In this document: positions 37,449 to 51,190 of the stretch, piece by piece | Numbering within the stretch: position 1 is the first letter of the stretch | Layout: each line of letters begins with the position of its first letter | Source: Uloborus plumipes | Lineage: Eukaryota; Arthropoda; Arachnida; Araneae; Uloboridae | DNA: 64,000 nucleotides | NCBI GenBank assembly: GCA_038373865.1 | Contig: JAXGGA010001610.1 | Location: 1 to 64,000, forward strand | Reading direction: 5' to 3' | Translations under genes and position numbers: made by a program | The notes under the pieces: model-generated | What the model saw: only the letters and a program-made list of their open reading frames with translations | Database searches by the model: none | What the model was told of the DNA's origin: nothing

Positions 37449-38249
37449 GTAAATATTCGTCATTTTAATTTTATACGTGAATGTTTGTTGCTAAATTATA
37501 TTTTTTTTGGTGTGTAAACACAAAATGTGGAGTTTTAGAGGCCCATAGCGTGAGATGGTTTTTTGTAGGGGCTATAGGCTTTCTCCATTCGGGTCAGTAC
37601 TTAAGAATTTCTCTTTTTGACGCACTAAATGAAGTGTACAAAGAATTTTGTAAGATATTTTTTATTTTGCATGCAGTTCGAATAATTTTTTATTACAAAA
37701 AAAAGAAAAAAATGCAAAACCAGAAAATTTGGGAGTTTTAAATAAGCCTGCGGCTTGCTATATGTTGGTTCTGTATTGCATGTTGATGTATGGTGTGTAA
37801 ATAATATCGAATCTTTGAAAAATCTTAAGCATCAGAAATTTACACATAGTAAGAAAAACAATGTGTAGCCTGCTCTAGAAAAAACAAACTCAACGTTAGC
37901 AAATATTGACGGAATAATGTATTAAGAACACAGTACGCGTTGTATTATATTTTGGTTTCTCAAACCTGAAATAAAAAGGCATATGAACATTGTAAACCTG
38001 AAGACACAAAAGTTTGTAAACAAGCGAATTTCCCTTCTTTTTTAAATTTTTGTGCTTTTGTTCGTTATACTCTTTTAATACTTAAGAAACAGAGTGAAGC
38101 TTTTGTCATAAACAATGCTCTACATAAGAGGACTACATCGAATGGTTATCACTTATCAACAGACTAAAAATCAGATTCCCCCCCCCCCCCTACACAAAAA
38201 TCCTTGTGTTGGAAAAACATAGTGAAGCGTAAAGTATAAATATAGTAAG

Positions 38250-38560
38250 CCATCATTAATCCTGACCCTATTAAACCGGACTTCGCTTAATCGGGGCAAT
38301 CATTTAGATTTACATACTATATTACCTATTTGCCAAGTTAGTTGAATAATGCATATTTGTTGGTCGTATTTCGTGTTTTTAAATGTATTCTAGTTTTCTT
38401 CTATGCAGATTTGTATTTCATGATCTCGAATTCAAAATACAAATTTTACTGTATACAGTATGTTTTTGTACCTTGGCTCAATTTGCATTACTTTTATTAG
38501 TTCGTACGACCTGTATCCCCTGTTAGTCCGGATTGATGAGATTCTAGTGTGATCACCATT
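38250..38560. mobile_element. possible pogo/Tigger-like MITE
   Basis: The left side carries TTAAACCGGACTTCGCTTAA. The right side, complemented, reads CTAGAATCTCATCAATCCGG then ACTAACAGGGG. Such paired TTAATCCGGACT-like ends around 300 bp resemble Tigger-type miniature elements. The inverted repeat is imperfect and the ends are not fixed. Confidence 0.3.
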
Positions 38561-39655
38561 TCAACCGGGAATTAGTTTAATGACCTTTTTATGTTGATGA
38601 AAACTAGATGTCTTAATCACGTATCAGTTGCTTCTAGGAAAAAAAGATCTTTATTGGCATTTAATATGAAACAGTAGTATTTTAGTCGTTAATGACGTGT
38701 ATTTTCTTTATGAATTGCAAAAGACATAATCAATGATCACTTAATGGAACAGAAGAGTTTTATTAATTTAAAAAGTATAAAAAATACTGACTCTGCATAA
38801 AATTGGAATTTCTTTGAAACTTTTGAGCTGTTGCTTTATTACAATCGCTTTGCTTTTCTTCTAATAAATGGCAAATAGATTGATACTTTTTGGAAGAGAA
38901 ACCGACCTAATTTAATTCGATAAAAAAAAAACTGACGCTCGAACAGTTTAAGGACGTTTCACGGAAAAAGAGGTGATTTCCTTTTTTTTTCTTTTCCAGT
39001 TGATGTGTAAAAAATTCATAAATTACTCTATATTTAGATGTTATTTTTTTTTTTAAAGTAAGCACATAAATTTAGTATTAATTGTTTGTCATCTTGCAAT
39101 ATTTCATGAAGGGGCAAAAACCTCCTTTTATCTAAGTCGCTTTCTAAATTGACAGAAGTATCTGTTAAATATAATCTTAGCTTTCTGATACCTTCCTACA
39201 ATTAAAATTACTTCTTTCCTCTACCTGTTTTAAAGCTAGACAAAACCGTAAAAATCACAGTCAGCTGAAGAGGTGAGTGGTAGAAGCGGTTGCGTAACCT
39301 TTGTTTACGTTTTGAGTTTCGCGACAGCTCATCGAGAGAAAAGTCCCAATCGAAAGACGAAAAAAAAAATGAAATTCTGGTGAGGTAGAGAAACCAGTTT
39401 AAATTTTCATGAAACACTATTTAAAAACATATTTGTTAACTTTTGTCTATTTTTTTTTTTCGTCCTAATTAAAAGAGGTTATCGATCTATTCAATGGTGA
39501 CATCATCCATCACACTTAACTAAGTGAAATAACTTTACTACTTTACTCGACTTCTTTTTATTAAGTAGTCGCATTACAAAAGTACTCGTAATATAGACCC
39601 GATACGGCCGAAATGAGGCAATCATTTATGTTTCTTACCAAAAAAGGTATGATTC
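38561..39655. other. intronic, nothing recognised
   Basis: AT-rich intronic sequence with poly-T/poly-A tracts only. Confidence 0.4.
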
Positions 39656-40140
39656 TTACCAATTTCGAACAGACAAAATGTTGACGAATGTTCAATATTT
39701 AAAGTTGAAGCTTCAATATTCAAAGCTTAACTTAGTCTAAAAGAGTTGAAATATTCTTGAAGGTTCGCGTCTTTTGTTTAAAGATTCTGCAGAAGATATG
39801 AAAACTATTATAATAAACACTATCCATCTAGGAAATGACAAATGTTGACCAATGTTCAATATTCAAAGCTCCAGAAAAGTTTTATGCTCTTACTCTAAAG
39901 GAGTTGAAGTATTCTTGAGGGTTCGCGTCTTTTGTTTTAAGATTCCTGCAGAAGATATGTATACTATTATTATAAACATTATCAATCTTGGACTGACAAA
40001 AATATTTATGAATGATAAAATTTAAAAGATCCACAAAAAAGTTGATACTATTGATCTAAACGGGCTAAAATATTTTACTGTTTAATAGTCTATGGTTTTA
40101 ACAGAATCTCACGAAAAATATTGATACGGTTAATCTATAC
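39656..40140. repeat. tandem repeat, about 167 bp unit, two to three copies
   Basis: Landmarks GTTCAATATT, GAGTTGAA.TATTCTTGA, GGTTCGCGTCTTTTGTTT and GCAGAAGATATG recur at about 167 bp spacing (39672 and 39839). A third, more degenerate unit starts near 40002. Confidence 0.75.
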
Positions 40141-42214
40141 AAGCAAAGATTCTCAGAAAGCCAGTTTGCTCCCTCTTAAATGCTTGGTTTCTAGAAAGTA
40201 CTTTGAAATTCATTTGATTAAATCATTTTCAAATGTAGAATTTAGTTTTTGAATAATATATCAATAACATTGGGTATCTTTAACTCAATGGATGATTTTT
40301 GCCCGAAAAGATATATTAGAATCGATCTTACTAAACTTTAAAAAGTAAATAAAAACTAAATAAAAAGTGAAGGAAAAACCCTTGATAGTTATAGAATATT
40401 AGCAACGCTTTGTGTCATTTAGTCTCTTATAAAAATTCAGTGGTCTTGATAACATTTGTGCTTTTTTTCAAATTCAATAACTGTGTCACATAATGCATTT
40501 GTGTGTTTATCCTTTTTTAAACAAAAGCATACTGCTGGACATGGACTTTTACATTCCTGGCGCGTCTGAGAAAGGATCTCATTCTAATGAGTTCAATAGA
40601 TTTGCTATTAATGAATCGTTCGAACATTTTTTTTTTCTTTTGTAGTCGAAAAATTATAAAAGTATTTTGAAAATATATTAAATGCACGAAGCACTCACTA
40701 CTTTAGGATTATAGTCACAAATAATTTTGAACGCGAATATTTTGCAACGCATATTTTTATTTTCTTTGAAATAAATTTCGCGTAAATATCAAGCAAAGGT
40801 GCTAAATTTTTGGTTTTAGCCCTTTGTGGAATCATTCAAGAAAGTATTAAATAGCGTAATAAGCGGGAGAATTAAATTTTCTTTGAATTTCTTTGATTTC
40901 TTTCTCTTAAATTGTTTCGATTGCCTATAACTGGAATTTATTTTTAAATACCTTGAATAGTTTATATTGAGTATAAATGGAATTTCTCAGTTTGAAAAGG
41001 AAAACAGTAATATTTAGTGTTAACTAAACATCTGGAATTCTTCATTGAGAGAAGAAAAAAAAAATCTGTCTTTAGTGCTGACCCTATATCATAAATGCTT
41101 TATTGAAATAATAACTTAAAAAATATACATGAATATTTGAATAATAAGCTTCAGCATTGACTCCATATCTGGAATTTTTCTTTATTGAAAAATTACTCAA
41201 ACTATATCCGGAGCTTTAATTACTTAGAAAATAAAATTTTTCCGTGTTACATATACCTTGTCATGACTTATTCGTGTTCCACTAAAAACAGTTAAATAAC
41301 GTATCTTCGAACATTAAGTTTAAGTTTTCGAAAGGCAAAATTATTTTATCATCGGCATTATGCTAAATTAAAAAAATAAATAAATAAATAAAATAAATAA
41401 AATTCTGTTTGAACGCATATTTTTGTCAATTTTGAAAACAGTCACCACTAGAGTTCATTGGTTCTTAATGTCAAACATTTTTAAGTTCCCTCCATAAAAA
41501 TTCCGTACTGTATTTTCTGTAATGCGAGAACTGCTCTCATTACAGCTGTAACTATTTTTGGATTGCATTTTTTAAGCATTGGGCATAATTTATTTTAATA
41601 ATTGTGTAAACTGGAAATATCAATACGAATTTTAAAATAAAATTCTCCTAAAAATAAAAAATTCCTTTGTCTTTCAGTTATTATATATTTTCTTCTACCA
41701 AATTCAAGAATTAAATCTTCAAATAAGTATTTCACAAAAATGGCATATTCAGCAATTGCTCCATTTTGTGCATTTTGAAAGAATTTCACAAAAATGTCTT
41801 GAACTAATATAAGTTCCGCAATGTATATACTGACAAATTATCTTCCAATTATTTATTGAACTTTGCTACAATGATGCATAAGCTTTCTTGCAGTTTTATT
41901 ACATTTTATCTTTAAGCAAATTTCTAGTTGAACACCTTTTCCGAGCACATAATCTGCTTCTGTAGAAAATAATGTCTAGAAACATTAATGTGGCTCAATT
42001 TCTTTTGTGTTTATCCAGGAATTGTTTAGAATAATGAAAATCCCTTCTAAGCGTCATTTCAGGATTAATTCAAATCGCATATCTTCCTCATTCTAATTTC
42101 AGCTGCACATACTAAGAATGAGAACAGATAAGGTAGTTGAGACTTCTCAAATGTAGAACTAAACCATTTAGATGAGTTTTCCTTACAATTTTCAATAAGT
42201 TTTAAGTCCTAGGA
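40141..42214. other. intronic, nothing recognised
   Basis: AT-rich intronic DNA. A short AAATAAATAA microsatellite lies near 41372-41402. Confidence 0.4.
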
Positions 42215-44006
42215 CAGTGTTTTTCAACTTTCTACACGTCGCAACCACATATTTATATGGATAATTCAGCACGATTTATGATTTGCTAGGTGTACTATAG
42301 ACAGGGTTGCCAGATTTAAGAACTGTAAATACGGGACAGGCTCGGGGGGGGGGGGGGGGGGTGAGAGATGAATTCTAAAGGTTGAATTTTTACTTTAATA
42401 TTAAATTTTTCTCACAAATATAAATGAAGAAAAAACAGACACAATGATCATATGAAAAAAGACTTCGTTTCTTACCATTGCATAGTTATTTTTCGTCATG
42501 AATATGAGTACAGGAAAAGGCTTAACACTAATTATTGTGAAAATTCGTATTTCCCTGTTATTAACACTCTTTTTCCTGACGTAGGTAGGTGATTTCAAAT
42601 TTTACCGGGGGGGGGGCAAAATGTAAATTATACCGCATTTCAGTGTAAATTATAAAAAAAAAGAACACTTACATGCAAATACACTGTTCCTAAAACCAAA
42701 GAAGGGGGGGGGAGCCATTGATCAACCGTCCTGATGTCCCAAATACCAGGCCTGTCTCGGCGTGAAAAATATAGTCGCTTTTAGAGATGACTATTGTTTA
42801 GTAGACTTTTTCCAACAGCTAGACGTTACCAACGGGGAAATTTGAATGCAAAAAAAAAATTTAATGAGTCAGTAACAAAAATTTTGATTGAGTAGACATG
42901 GAATTAAGCCTTACTACTCGAACTTACTATAAGAAGTTAACCTAAAACAAATAAAAAATAAAATAAATATTCAATATCTTTTGGGGAAAAACTTTTTTTA
43001 AAAATCATATTTGCTGCTTGATTTTACTGCTGCAATATTTCTTTCTAAGTTTTGATAGTATTTAGGTTGCCAAAAAGCTCACTGTAACTTATATTTCTGT
43101 CGCTCACTGTAAAAATTATGTATCTTCATGTTTTAAAAATGCGTATTTGTTTGCTAAATAGAATAACATTTAGTTACATCTTTTAGTATAAAAGCGAAGC
43201 GAAGCAAATTTCACAAGATTAAAATTAATTGCTTCAAATAATCTAGTGTCTAATAATAACTGAACACATCCAATTGAAAAATTAAGAGCTTTTCTACAAT
43301 AAGGGATAGTAAAATCATTTACAAGGAGATACACCACTTTTACAACGAACGTTTGTAGAAATGATTGTCATAATAATTTCTGAGCTAAATGAATAGAACA
43401 CTAACATTACTTCAGAACAGGAAAATAATTCAATCAATTTTCTTATCACTCTACTTCATTTTCTGTTTTACTTCATTTTTTTCTGAAAATAATGTTTCGT
43501 TTTGTAAAATGCCTCTTCTAGCCAGAATACGGGACTTTAGCCGTCCCGTATCAAGGTTCCCCGGGACGCGGGACAATATTTAAAAATACGGGACTGTCCC
43601 TTGAAATCTGGGACGTCTGGCAACCCTGACTATAGATAACATATTTTGACAGATTAAAAATTCTTGTACTCAAATGATTATCCGATTTAACTTATATTTG
43701 AAAATACGAATCATGAAAGTAAATATTATTTAGATTATTGAAAAGCAAATTGATACATAACCTATTATTACAATAGGCAATCAATGACTAAGCAAAAAAT
43801 TAAAAAAAAAAAAAAAACTGAAAATTTACCTCTATTACTGTCGCTACACTGGAATGTAAAAATTATACTACTTTTTTTTTCTCGTGTACTTGTTTTGAAA
43901 CGGCGTACTATTTTGTTTTAAAAATAGGAAAACTGTCACGACCCCCATTACGATTTCACGGTCCCGATCAAAGTTGTGATCGCAATCCACAAGTTGGGAA
44001 CCCTTC
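42215..44006. mobile_element. hAT-type element, outer, split by a second hAT
   Basis: The left end is CAGTGTTTTTCAACTTTCTA followed by CACGTCGCAACC. The right end, complemented, contains GGGTTCCCAACTTGTGGATT then GCGATC. The presumed target duplication is TCCTAGGA (42207-42214) versus TACTAGGA (44007-44014), seven of eight matching. The CAGTG..TCAAC end is typical of hAT (Charlie-like) elements. A younger element at 42302-43628 occupies most of it, leaving under 0.5 kb of its own sequence. Confidence 0.65.
42302..43628. mobile_element. hAT-type element, inner, 1.3 kb
   Basis: Begins CAGGGTTGCCAGATTTAAG, ends CGTCTGGCAACCCTG, and is flanked by an exact 8 bp duplication ACTATAGA (42294-42301, 43629-43636). 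Subterminal ACGGGAC and GTCCCGT motifs cluster near both ends, possible transposase-binding repeats. An 18-base G run lies at 42344-42361. No transposase frame. Confidence 0.93.
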
Positions 44007-44014
44007 TACTAGGA

Positions 44015-47000
44015 CATCCTGAATCTTAACCCTTCACTGGTGAGGTGTGTTATACCCTATAGAAGGAAAAAACATTCGAACTGAAACGCATCGAAATGCT
44101 TACACGCATGCCTTTAGATTTACATCTCGACAAATAATGCAAAAATCATTGGAAATTTTCCTACATTAATTTGCTCAATTGCTTAATGCACAAGAACTAT
44201 AATCATGTCTTTACATAAACCCACTCATCACAAATCTTACTAAACCGACACTTTGCTAATAGAGGGTTTTCTTTTGAACCGGGTGGTTTGGCTTGTTTTA
44301 ATGAATTTAAAAGAGTAATAATTGTAAAAAATTAACGGGAGTCAGTGATTAAAGCTGTTCTTCAATCATTTTTGCATCCTAAAAATTCTTAAACATTAGT
44401 TTGAATGGGGAGATTCTTAAAAAAAAAAAACTAGTATTGCATTGAAAAAGGATGTTTCTTGAAACCCGAGTCTGCACCCCGTGTCCAGTACGTGTCTGCA
44501 GTTAGTTCCTAAGTTGTGCTTTATCAATTATGATAATGAATTTGCTATTTTTACTATGCCTTCTAATAATTCGCCTCAAGTAAGTGCTACTAACACTTCT
44601 CCATCCATTTACATTTTCGTGCTTTGCCACGTTGTAAATAACGAAAAAGTAATTAAATATTTTATTTTACTTTTAAAATAATGCTGTTATATATCTCTTA
44701 GTAGCAGTCGTAATCAAAGCACCCCTCTCCCCCCAAATATTACAAAAACCCCTCAAGAGCGAGTCCTCCGAAAAAAGAAAAATACCCTCTCAGATAAACT
44801 TTACCCCCAGTTGGCGCACACCTGTCACAACCAAAGTTTATGAAGATTGTGACCCATCTGCAAGTAATGAAACACACCTCTAATCAATGCAACAAATCTG
44901 AACGAATACCCTTCTATTCTAAAAGACACGTATGGAAGACACTTTCACTGATGATGTTAATGCCATATGGGCGAAGGAATCGTACCGATGTATATAATTT
45001 GTAATCATCCGAGCTTTGTGTTCAAGTCACATCTGCATTAAACGTGCTTAATATGCAAAATTAATCACCCAAGCTAAAAAACTAAAGGTAGATTAATGGT
45101 TCTTGAGAAGTATTCTGTGAGTCATGTTTGGCCATGGCAGTGGAAAATGATCTGCCCCCTCATTAATATCCGGCTATAATGTACACACGTTGTATATCAA
45201 CTGGATCACGTTTCTACCAACATGTCAGCCGCGGGCAATCCTCTGCTCGCGAGAAATATATCTAGATAAGATGGTTTTATTTCTTTTTTGATTGCTCCCG
45301 CATTTTTTGAGTGCACCTAAAGAAATGAAAAAAAGTAAATATGAAAGATGTTTTATTTATCAGTTAAATGAATGCAAGTATAGTAAAATGAGGAGAGGGG
45401 TGATCTTAAAACTTTAACAAAACTGTTCAGTGTACTTAAATTAACTATTCAAGTTTTATTTTCTGAGCTTAAGTTTTTAAAGTTTAACTTCTTAAGTTGG
45501 GACACTGAGTGGTGAAATAGTTTGGGGAAATTATGTTTTACAAAATGACTATTAATAAGGAAAAAAAAGTTGAAAACGACCTAAGACTACAACTTATTTT
45601 ACAGCAGAACATTTCTCAAGAGTCAACAGATCAAAATAATAAAAAAAAATCTTTAAAATAACTTTTTGAAGCTGCTTAAAAAGATATAAAGATTTATTTT
45701 TTAATAAATGAAAAAAATTCATTTATAAAAAAATATGAACGAGCGATTTCTTACTTCCTAGATACCTCTTTAAAAAAACTGTCAATGGAAATACCTAATA
45801 TTTATTTTGGTAAATTTTAGTTTTCCGGCATCAAGTCAAACCATTTTCTTCAGCAAAATTACTATACGCAAAGTCTAATATTCATCAGTCTCACTTTTAG
45901 ATTTTAACTATGAATATTTAATATTTTGCCTGAATAAATCATGGGCAACGTAAAATCCGTTATTTCAATCTATACTGCGTAATATGACTGAATACAGAAG
46001 CCACAGAAATTGAAATAATTGTCTCAAGTAAACCACAGATAGTTAAAGCCACCACCGATCAGATTGTTCTGCCCACCGAAAAATGAAAGAATTAAATGCT
46101 TAGAATCAAACTACTGAGTCCCACTGGGTTTTAAATGGATAAGAAAGCACCACCAAAACAGCGGGACTTGACTCCTTTAATAAATGATGGTATAAAACAT
46201 TTGGATACTTTACTTAAAGACGAAATCAACTGAGAAAACTTTGCTAAGCCAAAGCGTAAAATTTAGTTTCTTTAAAAATTCAAATAAGTATTAGCAATTG
46301 AGTAGTACAGTTTAGCATACTATGTTTCTCAATTGTCAATGTATAATGTGATTCGCAAAATAAATGACGTCTGTCAAAATGTAAATTATTACGGGGTTAC
46401 ATACTTTCATTACAGTGTCTATTTAAAAGCAGTAAAGCAATCTTTTGTGCCACCCTTAAGTTAGAAAGAATACTTTAAGTTAAGTGTGTAATAGTAATAA
46501 ACAAAAACAAAAATCTTTCGTTCTACTTTCTTCTAAAAAGATGGTAGATATTACTTTATAAAACGATCATGAAAATATAAAGTTTCCTCTACTGTTGTTA
46601 AATTAAAAAAAAAGCAAATTAAATACAACTGAAAGTATTAACAAGTTTAAAGTTAAACTTGTAAAAAGCAATAACTGTTTTCATTCACAACCGACGAACG
46701 GAACCTTTTTTTCTCGCCCTTTTTCAATTTTATTTATGTTTAACATGAGAAGGTTGTTAGTAGGCAGATTTGTCACACATCTTATTCCAATGCTAGATAA
46801 AAGCAATAAACCATAATTTTCTTCTGGGACTTTCCCATTTGACTTTCCGCCGCTCCTTACTCCAACACAAAACGAGAAAGATTCATTTCAATCGGAAGTC
46901 ATAATAATGATGAAAACCATACTTGGCAATTACTGAAGTTACAAAACCAGCAGACCGGTCCGAAATAACTTTGAAGCCACTGACATGAGACATTCCTCTT

Positions 47001-48418
47001 GAACTTTCTAATTGTTTTCAAACGTCCTGCGCGTTCACGAACAAGTCCGGAGGCCTTCTGATTTTTCACGATCCCACGATATTTCTAGTTTAATTCCAAG
47101 ATTCTTTTTTCAAAGAAAATACTTCCAGATTTTTATTCAGAAGATACGAGCGTTGGAAGTTCTGGATGATTCAAAGAAATAAAAAGTTGGGTTTGCCTTC
47201 GTAATTTTTACACCCATGTTATTTTTTAATCCTTGATTCTGTGATAAATCTAGTTGGAGAGAGTTCCTTCTCTAGAAAGTTGCGTATCTTGCTTCGCGTA
47301 CTTATTATTCATGAAGTCACTATAAAAGGTATCACTGACATAAGGTAAACAGTTTTTTTTGACACTGGAATGTTTTGTTGTTGGGATAAAAAGCTGGTTT
47401 TCTTTTTAAATTCCAACACATTCGAAGAGTTTTCTACCTAATTCTAAACAAACTAAAAACAATTGCAGTTGATAATCCCACTTCAGAATTTTAATAAGTT
47501 CATTAATATGCAATTATCGAGTTATGCATGATACATTGCACAATATAAAACTTATTTAAAAAAAAAAATTGGTTTTGCGTCTGAATGACATTAGCAAATT
47601 CTTTCTTGAGTGTTATAATTTTTTGTTTCCGAGACTTAAAGTATATGAGTCATTTTCACCGTATGCTTACATTTCATAATTTTTTTAACTTGCTATTTTC
47701 TTTTAGAAACACTAACAGATGTTTTGTCACGCATTTTAGGTGTGCGAAAAAGTAATTGGTTGTACACTTTGATGCAAAATTAAGTATTCAAATGCTGTTG
47801 TAAAACTAAGTTGCAAGGAAACCATACCGCAAGGAAACCCATCCGTTACCATACAAAATCAATATTAAATCTCACTTTTAAACTATATCATAGCCCCTAG
47901 AACCAACTTCATTTGAAATTATTTGCGTCCCTGAAGCTTAAAACCATGTTTGCGATTGTTAAAATATTGATCAAAAACTGTATGGTAACGGATTTGACCA
48001 GTAACGGACTTGACATTTCAACCAAAATGTCAAATTATGGCTAGGTTGTCGAATTTAAAAATTGAAAAACAATATGCATTTTCTTAGAGTTGTATAATAA
48101 ACAATATTTCGGAGAAAAGTTGAAAAAAAAGTAAAAATTAATGCTAAAATATTTGGTAACAGACTTGACAAAGAATAAAAACACGCACCAGGAAGAAATC
48201 TTGTGCGAAGCGCCACAGCAATACTTCTCGACTCGGAAAACAAACTCGAACGAAATAGTTACTTCTTTAGTTTCTTAAGTTAACTGAATACGTGTTACCA
48301 TCTTTTGAGTGCAATAAATACCTTTTTTAGCTAAAATAATCTTAGGACTTGACAAAAACTGCCCGGACAAAATATATTCATACATTTCTGAATGAAAAAA
48401 AATTACTGTTAATATTCA
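44015..48418. other. intronic, nothing recognised
   Basis: No element ends, exons or RNA genes recognised in this AT-rich part of the FAR intron. Confidence 0.4.
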
Positions 48419-49753
48419 TCTCTGGGTCATTCCACGTCAAGTGATCCAAAATCTGAGAAAAATTTTACCTTACATTTTTGTATTTCTTTCACATTTGGCT
48501 CATCAAATGTACCCCTTGAGGTAATCAAAACTCTCAATTTTTGGATTTTTATCTCTATTATTTTTTCATTTATGAGACTTTGAACTTTGGAAAAACCCTC
48601 GTTTTTCTATGGACAAGGGAACATAAAAGGGACCATAACTCGGCACCAAATATAGATAAAACGATTTGGTAAATGGCATTTTAAAGTACATTAGTTGCCG
48701 CTTAATCTGATATGCAACATGACTAATTTGATAAAAATTTTCGTTCTCAAAAAATGAAATTTAAATTTCAAATTTAAATTTCTCGAAAAACATATAATGA
48801 ATTTTTTTGAAAAATTTTTCAAATTTTTGTCTATTTTATCTATGTTTGTACAAATTTTTAGATTGGAATCTCAATGGGATCATATTTTTTTGAATTTTTG
48901 AATAAAACTGTATAGGAAAAAAATGACATTTTTTAGATTCTATTAATTTTAATACTAAGTTATCTTGCTTGTGATGGTCTAAAAAGTAGTAAACAAACAA
49001 GAATATGTTTAAAGTGAGTTGGCATGAGCTTATAGATTTGTCAGGTTCGCCCCCCTACCCCTTCCTCCCCCGCACAACCACTCTTTTTTAATTCAAAACT
49101 GTTTAAAATGTTTTAAAAAAAACAAACTCTTTGATACAAAATGAATAGTAAACTTATTTAAAGTGGGGAAATGGGTTTCCTTATAACTAGACGAAGTATC
49201 CCCCTCCCCACCCAAATATACCATTCACACTATACTAATATGACGTCTAACCTGGGGATTGAGTTGAAGATTATTTTCACCCTAGGTATATATATTGTTT
49301 TTCCGACGAAGTGTTTCTTTTTCGATCCGAACTTCAAAGTGTACTTCCATTCAATACCTGAAATTTAACTTTATGATTCATTTCATCTTCTACTCCAGCA
49401 CCAATCTTCAATTTTGAAGGGAGGAAATAAATGGATCGCCCCAAGATCATAGCAAAATAGCACTGTTTCTCCTTGTCCTCATAGTTTTTTCTATTCTTTT
49501 CGCAAAAAACTGAAAATAAATCAAAATATCAGATCATATGTCTGTGTCCCCATAATTATCTTTCCACTTTATTTAGTGTGCAGCTGTTATTTAATTTTTT
49601 TTAATTGTTTGTGTTCTTTTTCATTTTGTTGTAAAGGAACGTAAAGCAGCAAGATATATCTATATACATATATTAAACAAACACTGCTTTTTTGAGTACA
49701 ACCTCACATGTTGTTTAACTTCTTTACAGATTGCTCCCCCCCCTTACCCTACC

Positions 49754-50310
49754 CAGGGCCCGATTAACCGGTGAAGTTAGGGGAAGCTCTGTCTCATTTT
49801 GAGGCCCCCTTCTTTTTAAGGCGAGGGGGGGGGGTAATTCTATACTCTTGAGACATTGAAACAAATCTCGCTAAGGGTACATATCCTTTCTAAGAGCTGC
49901 CCAAGCAGAATTCAGATTAAAGTCTGTCCCCTTCCTCTACTAATATGTAGAATTTTCATTCATAATACACATGGTTGCATTGCAATTCTATGATTTGATG
50001 TTAAATTAGATTTATTACTTCACAAAATTAATAAAATATAATAAAAGTACGTTGCAAAAAAGTTGGGTCAAATCACACATTTAAAAATAAATTGTGGTAG
50101 AATTAATGTTTTATGAAATGTGTGTTCACTTTTAAAACTTTCTTGAAAATGTTTATTGAACCAGTTCTAATGTTTACGATTACCTTTAAATATGCATTTA
50201 AAAGCAGAAACTAGAATTTTAAATCACAAGTTTTCAATCATTTTTGGGCCCCCTGAAATTTTTTTAGGGGAAGCTCAAGCTTCCTGTGCCTTTTGGGTAA
50301 TCAGGCACTG
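49754..50310. mobile_element. hAT-type MITE, 557 bp
   Basis: Ends are CAGGGCCCGATTAACC and, complemented, CAGTGCCTGATTACCC, flanked by an exact 8 bp duplication ACCCTACC (49746-49753, 50311-50318). AGGGGAAGCTC occurs near both ends. Non-coding. It sits in the spacer of palindrome C and so is younger than it. Confidence 0.93.
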
Positions 50311-50769
50311 ACCCTACCTCCCCACTCCAAACTTTCTTTTTTTTTATCATCCCGCCTAACCCCATTTCAAAGCCTTAGTTTCTACTGATGTCTGGTAGTG
50401 TTTCAGTTTGTTCTGTTTGTTACTCTTTCCTTCCTATTAGCTCATGAGCTTTGTTCAATAAGAGAAAGGAAAGGCAGTGATGGGGACTGACATATAACGT
50501 GACACTTTGATTTCTTTTCAGTTTTGTGTGAAAATAATGGGGAAAACATGAAAACAAAGGGAAACAGTGCTATTTTGCTGTTTGCTATGATCTTGGGGCG
50601 ACGCATTTATTTCCTCCCTTCAAATTGAAGATTGGTGCTGGGGGAGGGGATGAAATGAACCATAAGTTTGAATTCAAATATTGAATGGAAGTACACTTTG
50701 TGAAGTTCGGATTGAAAACGAAACACTTCGTCTGAAAAACAATATATACCTAGGGGGAAAATAATCCTC

Positions 50770-51190
50770 AAATCAATCCCCAGGTGAGACGTCATATTAG
50801 TATAGCGTTAATGGTATATTTGGGTGGGGGAAGGATTGTACTTTGCCTTGTTATAAGGAAGCCCATTTACCAACTTTAAATAAGTTTACTGTTCATTTTG
50901 TCTCAAAGAAGCTTTTTTTTTTTAGCATTTTAAACAGTTTGGGGGAAAAAATGGTTGGGTCAGGAAGGAGGGAGGGGGAGCTGACCAATCTACAAGTTAA
51001 TGCTAGCTCACTTACCTAGAGTAAAAATAACAGTCAATTCAATCCCCAGGTTAGACATCATAATAGTACAGCGTTAATGGTATATTTGGGTGGAGGAGGG
51101 GAATACTTCGTCTAGTTATAAGGAAACTCATTTACCAACTTTAAATAAGTTTACTATTCATTTTGTATCAGAGTTTTTTCTTTTAAACAT
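50770..51190. repeat. direct duplication in right arm of palindrome C
   Basis: CAATCCCCAGGT.AGAC.TCAT, GCGTTAATGGTATATTTGGG and TTTACCAACTTTAAATAAGT appear twice, about 282 bp apart (near 50776 and 51058). Only one counterpart exists in the left arm near 49255, so the duplication post-dates formation of the palindrome. Confidence 0.8.

Noticed and set aside
37131..37463. 110-codon minus-strand frame overlapping FAR exon 1
   Set aside because: It is the antisense shadow of the GC-richer first exon and upstream region.
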